Below are positions 17,562-25,259 of a DNA stretch of 41,138 bases, in pieces. Source of the stretch: an uncultured Prevotella sp. (GTDB lineage: Bacteria > Bacteroidota > Bacteroidia > Bacteroidales > Bacteroidaceae); NCBI GenBank assembly GCA_900319905.1, contig ONQB01000028.1, forward strand, positions 1 to 41,138, read 5' to 3'. The notes below the pieces were generated by a model. It had not been told where the DNA came from, did no database searches, and saw only the letters and a list, made by a program, of their open reading frames with translations. The position numbers and the translations under genes were made by a program. Every line of letters begins with the position of its first letter. Within the stretch, counting starts at the first letter, position 1.

Positions 17562-19640
17562 ATGAAGAAATCATATATTGTGGCACTTGCCATTGCAGCA
17601 ACCGCCACGCTGGGCATCACCTCCTGCAGTGACAGTTTCCTCGACGAGAAACTCATCACCCAGAAGAGCATGGACACCTATAAGACTCAAGATGGACTTG
17701 ACGAACTGATGACAGGCGCTTACACCAAGCTGAAGTTCAAATTCAACTATATATGGGCCATCGAATGCTACAACATGGGTGTCGACGAGTTTACATCAGG
17801 TGCCAACAACATGACCGGATGGAACGCTTACTCCTCCTCACTCAACTCCAGTGAGACGGGTGCCAACCAACCCATGTGGGACAACATGTATGGTCTGGTG
17901 GAACCTGCCAACATCTTAATCAACAACATCCCATTGTACTATAATAAGAACAGCGAGAACTACAACACGCGCCTGGGCGAGGCTTACTTCCTGCGCGCCT
18001 ACGCCTACTTCGAGCTGGTCAAGCAGTTTGGCGGTGTGCCCTTGAAGCTCACCCCCTCTACAGGGGTAGAGACCTACTTCACCCGCAACTCGCTCGAAGA
18101 CTGCTACAAGCAGATCATCGCTGACTTCGAGCAGGCCTACAACCTGTTGCCCGACAAGGCCGCACAGACCGGACGCATCACCAAGAGCGCCGCAGCCCAC
18201 TTCCTGGCCAAGGCACACCTCTTCCGGGCCAGCGAGCTCTACGACGAATGGAACGCAGCCTACAAGAGCGCAGACCTCGACGACGTCATCAAGTATGGCA
18301 AGGAGGTCATCGCCGCTCATCCGCTCTGCAAGGACTTCGTCAACCTCTGGGATTATCAGAAAGCCAATGGCGACAACGAAAAGGTCAGCGAGGTGGTGCT
18401 TGCCGCACAGTTCTCCGACGATGCCGACACGTGGGGCCGATTCGGCAACCAGATGCACCTCTACTACCCCTCTGTCTACCAGAACCTCAGCGGATGCATC
18501 CGTGACATCTCCGGCGACCGCGAGTTCAGCTATGTCAGCGCTACGGAGTATTCCATGCAGGTGTTCGACCGCGTCAACGACTCACGCTTCTGGAAGAGCT
18601 TCATCACTACCTACAACTGCAACAGCAGCAAGGGCGCTCCTGCCTACACCGACGAGGATGCCGCTTACCTGCCCAGTGGAAAGGCCGTTGGCGACAAGCG
18701 TTTCAAAGGCGGAGAGATCGGCGTGAAGTACATTGTCAACAACCCCGGAGACGACCGCTTCACCGACGAGAACGGCAAGAAGTCGGAACTCGGCGTGCTC
18801 AAGAATGGCGTGCTCGAACCGCAGCATACGTACATCCGCTATTATAAAGGTGAGAAGTTCAGTTGGAACATCGCCAAGGACAAGACCACAGGCAACTACT
18901 ACAACCTCATGCCGGCCATCAACCGCAGTGTAGCCCTGAGCAAGTTCCGTGACGGATACCGCAACAGCTACAACTCTCAGTTTGGCACCCGCGACGCCAT
19001 CATCGCCCGCTCGGCCGATGACGTGCTCATGGTGGCAGAAGCTTATGCACGCCAGGGCAAATACGACGATGCCATCACTTACCTGAACATGGTGCGCGAC
19101 CGTGCCGGATATGACGAGGGAGAAGACCGTGCAAAGCATGTGGATGGTGGTCAGGCCTACAAAAACAATCCTTACTGCTCAGGCGGTACCGCCGGAAGAG
19201 CAGGAACGGAGTGCCCCATCTACTGCGAGACGAATACTTATTATGAGTCAAACAACATCCCCGAGACCACAGCCTCAACCAAGAGTAAGATGCACCTCAA
19301 CTCGCTCAACGACATACTCAACAGCACAGCTGATATGCCAATCTACGAGGCATTGGGCTGCACTACGGATGCACAAAAGGTGATGTGCTTCATCCTCGAC
19401 GAGCGCACACGTGAGCTTATCGGTGAAAGTCAGCGCTGGGAAGACCTTGCTCGCACCAAGACCCTGGAGGCGCGCTGGAAAGCTTTCAACTGTGCTTCCA
19501 CTCTCGGTCAGGGCACCTTCGATCCCGCCAAGCACTACTTCCGTCCCATCCCGCAGTCATTCCTCGACGGCATTACGAATGCCAACGGACAGGCTCTCAG
19601 CGACAAGGAAAAGGAAGCCATGCAGAACCCAGGCTATTAA
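17562..19640 (+). CDS. SusD/RagB-family glycan-binding lipoprotein
   Basis: Surface lipoprotein that covers the SusC channel and binds the glycan. It starts with a lipoprotein signal MKKSYIVALAIAATATLGIT and lipobox Cys22 (GITSC), followed by the usual S-D-S-F-L-D-E-K start of mature SusD proteins. An N-terminal SusD-like TPR region (about 90-250, with AYFLRAYAYFELVKQFGGVPL) and a C-terminal SusD domain with ELIGESQRWEDLARTKTLEARWKAFN late in the chain are clear. At 692 aa it is longer than most (500-600); the extra length seems to lie in insertions between about 310 and 570. It is the second gene of the susCD operon and is followed by a folded 325-base spacer. No surface glycan-binding protein (SusE type) gene follows, which is a minor oddity. 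Confidence 0.95.
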   Translation: MKKSYIVALAIAATATLGITSCSDSFLDEKLITQKSMDTYKTQDGLDELMTGAYTKLKFKFNYIWAIECYNMGVDEFTSGANNMTGWNAYSSSLNSSETGANQPMWDNMYGLVEPANILINNIPLYYNKNSENYNTRLGEAYFLRAYAYFELVKQFGGVPLKLTPSTGVETYFTRNSLEDCYKQIIADFEQAYNLLPDKAAQTGRITKSAAAHFLAKAHLFRASELYDEWNAAYKSADLDDVIKYGKEVIAAHPLCKDFVNLWDYQKANGDNEKVSEVVLAAQFSDDADTWGRFGNQMHLYYPSVYQNLSGCIRDISGDREFSYVSATEYSMQVFDRVNDSRFWKSFITTYNCNSSKGAPAYTDEDAAYLPSGKAVGDKRFKGGEIGVKYIVNNPGDDRFTDENGKKSELGVLKNGVLEPQHTYIRYYKGEKFSWNIAKDKTTGNYYNLMPAINRSVALSKFRDGYRNSYNSQFGTRDAIIARSADDVLMVAEAYARQGKYDDAITYLNMVRDRAGYDEGEDRAKHVDGGQAYKNNPYCSGGTAGRAGTECPIYCETNTYYESNNIPETTASTKSKMHLNSLNDILNSTADMPIYEALGCTTDAQKVMCFILDERTRELIGESQRWEDLARTKTLEARWKAFNCASTLGQGTFDPAKHYFRPIPQSFLDGITNANGQALSDKEKEAMQNPGY

Positions 19641-19965
19641 CAGACTTGTGGCCATAGCCATATAAGGCTATGCCAATGATCATAACATGGCAACGTTGTG
19701 GCAATGTCATAGCAACAATAGGACATTGCCACAGCATGCAAAGCTACAGGCAGTCCGCTGCCAAAGACTTTAAGTAAGACAACACGCTCTCATCCGACCG
19801 GGACCCAAACGCAGACTCACTGCGGGCAGGCCCCGGTCGTTCGTTCTCCATCATTGAAATACGCAGAAAACATAACGAAGGTTAAATGATATTTATTTTC
19901 CTTTGGAAATTTCTTGGTTTGAAGATTTCATCCTATCTTTGCAACGTTTTCCAAAGGAAACTAAT
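19641..19965. other. Structured 325-base spacer after susD
   Basis: Three hairpins in a row on the plus strand: GGCCATAGCC/GGCTATGCC near 19650-19674; a perfect 12-bp stem TGTGGCAATGTC/GACATTGCCACA (19697-19708 and 19722-19733); and a long stem CGACCGGGACC/GGCCCCGGTCG (19795-19839, one mismatch) that encloses CGCAG-ACTCA-CTGCG. None is followed by a U-tract. They may terminate or stabilise the susCD mRNA. The trx promoter lies at the right end. Confidence 0.55.
19934..19941 (+). promoter_or_regulatory. trx-marR promoter, -7 box
   Basis: TATCTTTG fits the TAnnTTTG box, 24 bases before the ATG at 19966. The -33 is poor (CTTG at 19913-19916, 17 bases upstream). A TTG-started in-frame extension from 19903 would overlap this box, so it is not used. 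Confidence 0.55.
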
Positions 19966-20454
19966 ATGAAGAAATACGGTTTATTAATCGCTGCCATGCT
20001 GCTCATCATGACAAGTTGCAACGGTGCAAGCCGGCCATCGCAACAAACCAAGACGACAACGCATGAACAGCAACAAAAAGAAAAGGAGAATAAAACTATG
20101 AATGTAAAAGAATTGACACTCGATGAGTTCAAACAGAAAGTGATGAACACCGACCTCCATCCCAACGATTGGGTGTTTGAGGGACAGCGTCCCGCCCTCA
20201 TCGACTTCTATGCCACATGGTGCGGTCCCTGCAAGATGACGGCACCGCGCGTGGAGCAGATTGCTGAGAAATATGCCGGAAAGATAGACGTGTACAAAGT
20301 AGATGTCGACAAGCAAGAGGAACTGGCCGCCATGTTCGGCATCCAGTCAATTCCCTCACTGTTGTTCATCCCCATGAAGGGCAAGCCACAGATGAGTGTA
20401 GGCGCCATGTCACTCGCCGATCTCGACCGGGCTGTGGCCGGACTGCTGCAATAA
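19966..20454 (+). CDS. Thioredoxin-fold lipoprotein (WCGPC)
   Basis: A 162-aa thioredoxin with an N-terminal lipoprotein signal (MKKYGLLIAAMLLIMTSC, lipid Cys18), so it is likely anchored to a membrane and faces the periplasm. A charged Gln/Lys/Glu-rich linker (about 22-45) leads to a full thioredoxin domain (about 46-162). The active site is WCGPC (Cys86, Cys89) and the cis-Pro is Pro130 in QSIPSLLFIP. The canonical CGPC site suggests thiol-disulfide reduction of periplasmic proteins. The start at 19966 is chosen because it gives the lipoprotein signal and sits properly after the promoter; a second ATG at 20098 would give a cytoplasmic-style thioredoxin of 118 aa. It is followed 11 bases later by marR, so the pair is an operon. 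Confidence 0.9.
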   Translation: MKKYGLLIAAMLLIMTSCNGASRPSQQTKTTTHEQQQKEKENKTMNVKELTLDEFKQKVMNTDLHPNDWVFEGQRPALIDFYATWCGPCKMTAPRVEQIAEKYAGKIDVYKVDVDKQEELAAMFGIQSIPSLLFIPMKGKPQMSVGAMSLADLDRAVAGLLQ

Positions 20455-20465
20455 AAGCCAAAGAC

Positions 20466-20840
20466 ATGGAGACATATTGCATCTGTGCCATCAGACGCAT
20501 TTACAAAGCTATCGATCAGTTTGAGTCCCAGTTGCAAAGGCAGCTGGGGCTCAATCTTAATGAGACAATGCTGTTGTGTCTGTTGGCTGACAAAGAAAAT
20601 CTATCTGCGGGTGAGATAGCCGACGCCATGTCGCTGTCACGCTCCAATGCTTCCAAGGTCATCAGTGCCCTGGAAACAGCTCAGCTGATAAGACGGCATC
20701 TGTGCAAGGAGGATGCCCGATGTATGAGGTTCAGTCTGACAAAGAAAGGACAAGAGCGGCTCGAACACGTGCATTGCCAACAGCTGCAACTACCAGACGA
20801 CCTGCAACTATTGGTGGACCACAGCCAAGACAATGACTGA
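20466..20840 (+). CDS. MarR-family regulator, cysteine-rich
   Basis: A 124-aa winged-helix protein of the MarR type. The recognition region is LSAGEIADAMSLSRSNASKVISALETAQLI (about 46-75, given here as a region), followed by the wing HLCKEDARCMRFSLTKKGQERL (about 78-99). Six cysteines (5, 7, 38, 80, 86 and 104) in so short a protein are unusual; thiol-sensing MarR proteins (OhrR, HypR types) use such residues. It lies 11 bases after the thioredoxin gene and is probably co-transcribed, so a role as a thiol/redox sensor controlling this operon is plausible but not shown. It is shorter than most MarR proteins (about 140-150) in the C-terminal dimerisation helices. Confidence 0.82.
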   Translation: METYCICAIRRIYKAIDQFESQLQRQLGLNLNETMLLCLLADKENLSAGEIADAMSLSRSNASKVISALETAQLIRRHLCKEDARCMRFSLTKKGQERLEHVHCQQLQLPDDLQLLVDHSQDND

Positions 20841-20972
20841 GTCCCGCTAATCAACAAGCCTCGAGCCCTTGCGCTCTCGCTTTATTGGGTTCGTTCCGGA
20901 GTATGCCCGAAAATGACGCTGAAGCGGTGCTGATTCTCAACACAGTCATATCGTATTTGCCACCTGTGATAC

Positions 20973-21242
20973 TCACAGATTGACTTGACGATAGGCTGCC
21001 ACAACTTTTTTGGGCAGCACACGCATGACGACAAATGAACACACCAGCAGCACAAACATGCTGATCTGTAAAATCAAGCCCATGAGCGAGTCACGCTCCA
21101 AGTCGAGTTGGCTGGAAGGTACATGAGCCATGGCGGCCACACGGTTGAGATCCTCCGCGTAATAGCCCACAACTATAAAATAAAACACTGGAGCTGAGGC
21201 CAACAGCAGCACCATCATATAGACGCCGAACTTGCGGCTCAT
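20973..21242 (-). CDS. Small two-TM membrane protein, function unknown
   Basis: An 89-aa protein with two predicted membrane helices: about residues 6-27 (VYMMVLLLASAPVFYFIVVG) and about 54-73 (LILQISMFVLLVCSFVVMRV). A polar loop (AEDLNRVAAMAHVPSS...LERDS) separates them and a basic tail (PKKVVAAYRQ) follows. An ATG at 21242 is used; a TTG three bases upstream also reads in frame. The base order in the two hydrophobic stretches and the basic tail looks like a real membrane protein, but I do not recognise a family. It lies between convergent marR and the xylE gene; inverted-repeat copy 2 begins just before it, so any promoter would lie inside that element. Confidence 0.55.
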   Translation of the reverse strand: MSRKFGVYMMVLLLASAPVFYFIVVGYYAEDLNRVAAMAHVPSSQLDLERDSLMGLILQISMFVLLVCSFVVMRVLPKKVVAAYRQVNL

Positions 21243-21244
21243 CA

Positions 21245-21395
21245 AGCTAAACAGATGAATTGGAGTAGTCCACGAGATCAGAAGTCCGGGAGTTCTGTCA
21301 TTACTATAATGATACCTTATTATCAGATACTTATGCTTATGACTGAACTTCTGAACTTCCGGACTTCTGAACTTCTCCTATTTTGACACTTCCCC
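21245..21395. repeat. MITE-like inverted-repeat element, copy 2
   Basis: Same 56-39-56 layout as copy 1: arms about 21245-21300 and 21340-21395, loop 21301-21339. The loop differs from copy 1 at only a few positions. The right end is well kept (revcomp GTGTCAAAATAGGAGAAGT); the left outer end is worn. It ends 21 bases before the xylE stop codon (on the downstream side) and begins beside the start of the 89-aa gene. Confidence 0.82.
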
Positions 21396-21415
21396 CTATA
21401 TTCACAGGCAAGGCT

Positions 21416-22882
21416 TTAAGCCTGCTTACGCCAAAGCTTCGTCATATCCTCCAGTGTCTTGCCCTTGGTCTCAGGAACTAAGCGCCAGACGAACAAGGCG
21501 GCCACCACGCAGATGACACCATACAGACCGTAAGTGAACCAATGGCCGAAGTCGTCGCCCCTGGTCAGGTGCATGTTGAACAAAGGTACAAAAGTGGAAG
21601 AGACGATGAAGTTGAAAATCCACTGGAAGGCCACCGCAATGGCCGTGGCCGAACTGCGGATGGTATTGGGGAACAACTCGGCCATGTACACCCAGCAGAT
21701 CGGGCCCCAGGAGAACATAAAGCTGGCAGAATAAACCATGATTGAGAGCATGGTCACCGTGCTGAGCGAGTCGTTGCCGAACGTCAGGGCTACGCCAAAG
21801 GCACCAATGGCCATACCAATGGAGCCACTGATCAGCAAGGGTTTGCGACCGAGCTTTTCGACGGTGAACACTGCGACAAGCGTAAAAGTGATGTTCACCA
21901 CACCCATGATGACCGTCTGCATCATCGGATTGGCCATTCCCATGTCAGTGAAGATGCGTGGAGCATAGTAGAGCACAGCGTTGATGCCGACAGCCTGCTG
22001 GAATACCGACAGCATAATGCCCACAAACACACACATGAAACCAAATGAGAAGAGCTTCTCTGTCTTCTCCGTCATCGTATTCTTAATGTCATTCAAGGTC
22101 TGCTGCGCTACCTCACTGCCATTGATGCGGGTAAGAATACGCAGCGCTTTGCCGTCCTGACCGGTGAGCACGAGGTAACGTGGTGTCTCAGGAACGAAAC
22201 AAATAAGGATGGTGAACAAGCCGGCAGGCACGCATTCAGAACCGAACATGTAACGCCAGCCCGTCGAGATGGTCCAAGGATCGCCCGAAACGACCTGCGA
22301 AAAGCCCTGGCCGATAGACGTGATGACCGGATTGGTATGGTCGCCAAGAATAAGGAAGTTGACAAAGTAAACGACCAACTGGCCGAAGATAATGGCAAAC
22401 TGATTGAAGCTGACGAGCATGCCACGGATATTGCTCGGTGCAATCTCACCGATGTACATCGGGCAGATGGCCGACGCCATGCCCACGCCGATACCGCCGA
22501 GGATGCGGTAGAGATTGAAGACAACGAGCAGATTCCACGACGGTTTGCCATAAGGAAGCAGATAAGATTCCGGATTCATGCTGCCCCAGGCGGAGATAAA
22601 GAAGCAGATGCCCGCAAAGACCAGCGACCGTTTACGTCCGAACTTACCGGCAAAGAGACCCGAGATACCCGAGCCGACGATGCAGCCGATCAGTGCTGAC
22701 GAAGATGTGAAACCATGCATGAAATCGGAATAGCGGAAGTCAGGCGCCGACAGGAAAAAGGCCTGCAACCCTTTCTCCGCTCCCGAGATAACGGCGGTAT
22801 CGTAGCCAAAGAGCAGGCCACCTAACACGGCAACCATAACGATACCTACAAGATAAGCTTTTGAACCTTGATGATTATTCAT
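21416..22882 (-). CDS. xylE: D-xylose/H+ symporter, XylE-like sugar porter
   Basis: A 488-aa inner-membrane MFS transporter of the sugar porter family with 12 predicted helices. Signatures: GGLLFGYDTAVISG in TM1, GRKRSL after TM2, RILGGIGVGMASA in TM4, PETPRYL before the central loop, QQAVGINAVLYYAPRIF in TM7, GRKPLL, and PETKGKTLEDM at the end. The N-terminus and QQ...N pattern closely match E. coli XylE. Xylose is favoured because the gene closes a cluster with xylulokinase and xylosidase-type enzymes; glucose, arabinose or galactose cannot be excluded. It is the last gene of the xylB-GH2-GH3-xylE run, but 171 bases containing repeat copy 3 separate it from GH3, so it may have its own start of transcription or lowered read-through. 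Confidence 0.88.
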   Translation of the reverse strand: MNNHQGSKAYLVGIVMVAVLGGLLFGYDTAVISGAEKGLQAFFLSAPDFRYSDFMHGFTSSSALIGCIVGSGISGLFAGKFGRKRSLVFAGICFFISAWGSMNPESYLLPYGKPSWNLLVVFNLYRILGGIGVGMASAICPMYIGEIAPSNIRGMLVSFNQFAIIFGQLVVYFVNFLILGDHTNPVITSIGQGFSQVVSGDPWTISTGWRYMFGSECVPAGLFTILICFVPETPRYLVLTGQDGKALRILTRINGSEVAQQTLNDIKNTMTEKTEKLFSFGFMCVFVGIMLSVFQQAVGINAVLYYAPRIFTDMGMANPMMQTVIMGVVNITFTLVAVFTVEKLGRKPLLISGSIGMAIGAFGVALTFGNDSLSTVTMLSIMVYSASFMFSWGPICWVYMAELFPNTIRSSATAIAVAFQWIFNFIVSSTFVPLFNMHLTRGDDFGHWFTYGLYGVICVVAALFVWRLVPETKGKTLEDMTKLWRKQA

Positions 22883-22906
22883 ATTGAGTTGATTGTTTTT
22901 AGGAAT

Positions 22907-23043
22907 GAGGATGCATCAGAAAAAGTCTTGATGTTCGGAAGCACGGAAGTTCAGTCAAATGATTAAGTACCTCTTAATCCTGTATCGCTAAAGTAATGAC
23001 AGGACTTCCGGGTTTCTGGATTCCTGGCTTCTGACACAGCCTC
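22907..23043. repeat. MITE-like inverted-repeat element, copy 3 (inverted, diverged)
   Basis: Related to copies 1 and 2 but in the opposite orientation and more diverged. The left end reads GAGGATGCATCAGAAAAAGTC, the right end in reverse complement GAGGCTGTGTCAGAAGCC. In reverse complement the loop begins GTCATTACTTTAGCGATAC (copy 1: GTCATTACTATAATGATAC). It lies 10 bases after the GH3 stop. Confidence 0.72.
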
Positions 23044-23053
23044 ATGGGTTTGT

Positions 23054-25249
23054 TTATTGTTGGTAAGAGAAGCTAACCTTGCCACGCACGTCCTCAGACG
23101 AAGCGCAGACATAGGCTGCGAATGTATCATTGTCGACTGTCCAGTCATGTTTTTTCGCTGAGAAGTACTGTAGCATTGGCTTGCTGATGGTAAAGTCAAC
23201 GGTCTTGGTCTCGCCCGGTTTGAGGCTGACCTTTTCAAAGCCCTTCAACTCCTTCAGCGGTCTTTCCTCGACCGGTGACTGCTGACCAATATACAACTGC
23301 ACGATTTCCTTGCCTTCACGCTTGCCCGTATTGGTGATGTCGACGCTCAGCGTGAGCTTGCCGTCGCCCTTGAGCGAATTGGCGCTGAGACGCGGACGGC
23401 CGTAGCTGAATGTGGTGTAGCTCAGTCCGAAGCCGAAGGGGAACTGCGGTGTTACCTTATGAGTGTCGAAATGACGGTATCCCACAAAAAGGCCCTCCTT
23501 GTAATACACCTGTTTATTGACACCCGGATAAGCCTCAGCACCGTACTGTGCAAACGAGTAGTCACCCAGCTTCTTGGCAAAGGTTACAGGCAACTTGCCA
23601 CTAGGGTTGCACGTGCCGCTCAGTACATCGGCCAAGGCATCGCCAGCCATGGAACCGAGATACCAGCAATGTACAAAGCCCTTCACCTGACCGATCCACG
23701 GCGTAGCAAAGGCATTGCCACCAAATGTGCACACGACGATATTCTTCTGAAGCTTGGCAAGAGCCGTTATCAACTCATTCTGACCAAACGACAGGTCATA
23801 GCTCTCGCGGTCGGCGTTCTCACAGTCCTGCTTGCAATTCTTGTTCAGACCACCGATAAAGATGATCAGGTCGGCTTGTTTTGCCTTTTGAAGAGCTTCT
23901 TCACGCAGCCGCTCGTTTTCCTTGGGGTCCACCTTGTCCACTTCGTCATAGATGGCGCGGCCCGAGGTATAGCCCTGCGCATAGTCAAGTTTGTCGCCAT
24001 ACAACCGACGAAGGCTTTCCAATGGAGAGATGTCACGCAGCGTCTTAAGCTCCGACGATCCGCCACCCTTGGTTAGAGAGCGATCGGCATTCTCCCCCAC
24101 CACAAGGATACGGCGGTAGCGACCAGGCTGGATGGGCAATATATTCTTCTCATTCTTCAGCAGTACGATGCCCTCCTCGCCGATGGTTTTACAAGCAGCA
24201 TAGTGGGGCTCGGAGCATTGCGAGCCAATGACCTTCGCCGGATTCATGGCCGTACGGAAGATGGTACGCAGCACACGGCGCACCTTATCGTCGAGCACGC
24301 TCATCGGTATCTTGCCTTCGTTGATGAGTTTCTCAAACGGGTCGGCGAGGTAATAGTCATTGTATCCAAACTCCGACTCCTTCAGCTTTCCGTCAGTAAA
24401 CGTACCCATCTCAATGTCGAGGCCGCCAGTGGCAGCCTGCTCGGTGTCGGTAGTACCGCCCCAGTCGCTGATGACAGCGCCGTCAAAGCCCCACTGCTTC
24501 TTCAGAATGTCATTGAGTAAGTGGTTGTTCTGGCAACAGTGCACCCCATTCCAGAAAGGATAAGAGGCCATGACAGTCCACGCATGTCCCTTTTGCACAG
24601 CAGCCTTGAAGGGCGCAAGGTAGATCTCGTTCAGCGTACGCTCATCCACATTGACATTGACGGAGAAGCGGTCTATCTCCTGTTCGTTGAGTGCGAAGTG
24701 CTTCACACACACGCCCACGCCATTGTCCTGTGCCCCTTTGATATACGGCACGACCATCGTCGATGACAGATAAGGGTCCTCACCCATGTATTCGAAGTTG
24801 CGACCGTTAAGCGGTGTGCGGGCGATATTCACGCCAGGCCCGAGCATGACATCCTTACCACGGAAGGCAAACTCCTCGCTCACCGTGTGACCATAGAGTT
24901 GAGCCATCGCTGGGTTCCACGTGGCAGCCAGGCAGGTGAGTGACGGGAAGGCGACAATGTAGTCATTGGTCCATCCGGCAGGTTGCCAGGAATTCCATTC
25001 CAATTCCTCACGCACGCCGTGAGGACCGTCGTCCATGGCCAGCTGACGAATGCCGAGACGCGGCACGCCGGCCGACGTAAACTTACTCTGTGCATGTATC
25101 ATCCCAATCTTCTCATGGGTTGTCATACGTTTCAAGGCATCCTCGACGCGGGTCTCCAAAGGCTGTCTCGTGTCCAAGTAGACAGGCTGCTGAGCCGATG
25201 CCGACAGTGATGTCAACAGAGTCATTGCTAACAATTTAAAAGAGTTCAT
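23054..25249 (-). CDS. GH3 beta-glycosidase (probable beta-xylosidase/beta-glucosidase)
   Basis: A 731-aa secreted GH3 enzyme with a signal peptide (about 1-19, ending SASA). Domains: (beta/alpha)8 barrel (about 25-340), the alpha/beta sandwich (about 370-590), and a fibronectin III-like C-terminal domain (about 640-710). The nucleophile is Asp262 in VISDWGGTTD; substrate-binding KH is Lys183-His184 (VKHFALNEQE), and the ARTPLNGRNFEYMGEDP block is typical. GH3 members release single beta-linked glucose or xylose; the neighbours xylB and xylE favour xylosidase, but this is context only. It starts 10 bases after the GH2 stop, hence same operon. Repeat copy 3 follows at once. Confidence 0.9.
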   Translation of the reverse strand: MNSFKLLAMTLLTSLSASAQQPVYLDTRQPLETRVEDALKRMTTHEKIGMIHAQSKFTSAGVPRLGIRQLAMDDGPHGVREELEWNSWQPAGWTNDYIVAFPSLTCLAATWNPAMAQLYGHTVSEEFAFRGKDVMLGPGVNIARTPLNGRNFEYMGEDPYLSSTMVVPYIKGAQDNGVGVCVKHFALNEQEIDRFSVNVNVDERTLNEIYLAPFKAAVQKGHAWTVMASYPFWNGVHCCQNNHLLNDILKKQWGFDGAVISDWGGTTDTEQAATGGLDIEMGTFTDGKLKESEFGYNDYYLADPFEKLINEGKIPMSVLDDKVRRVLRTIFRTAMNPAKVIGSQCSEPHYAACKTIGEEGIVLLKNEKNILPIQPGRYRRILVVGENADRSLTKGGGSSELKTLRDISPLESLRRLYGDKLDYAQGYTSGRAIYDEVDKVDPKENERLREEALQKAKQADLIIFIGGLNKNCKQDCENADRESYDLSFGQNELITALAKLQKNIVVCTFGGNAFATPWIGQVKGFVHCWYLGSMAGDALADVLSGTCNPSGKLPVTFAKKLGDYSFAQYGAEAYPGVNKQVYYKEGLFVGYRHFDTHKVTPQFPFGFGLSYTTFSYGRPRLSANSLKGDGKLTLSVDITNTGKREGKEIVQLYIGQQSPVEERPLKELKGFEKVSLKPGETKTVDFTISKPMLQYFSAKKHDWTVDNDTFAAYVCASSEDVRGKVSFSYQQ

Positions 25250-25259
25250 TATAATGCTT

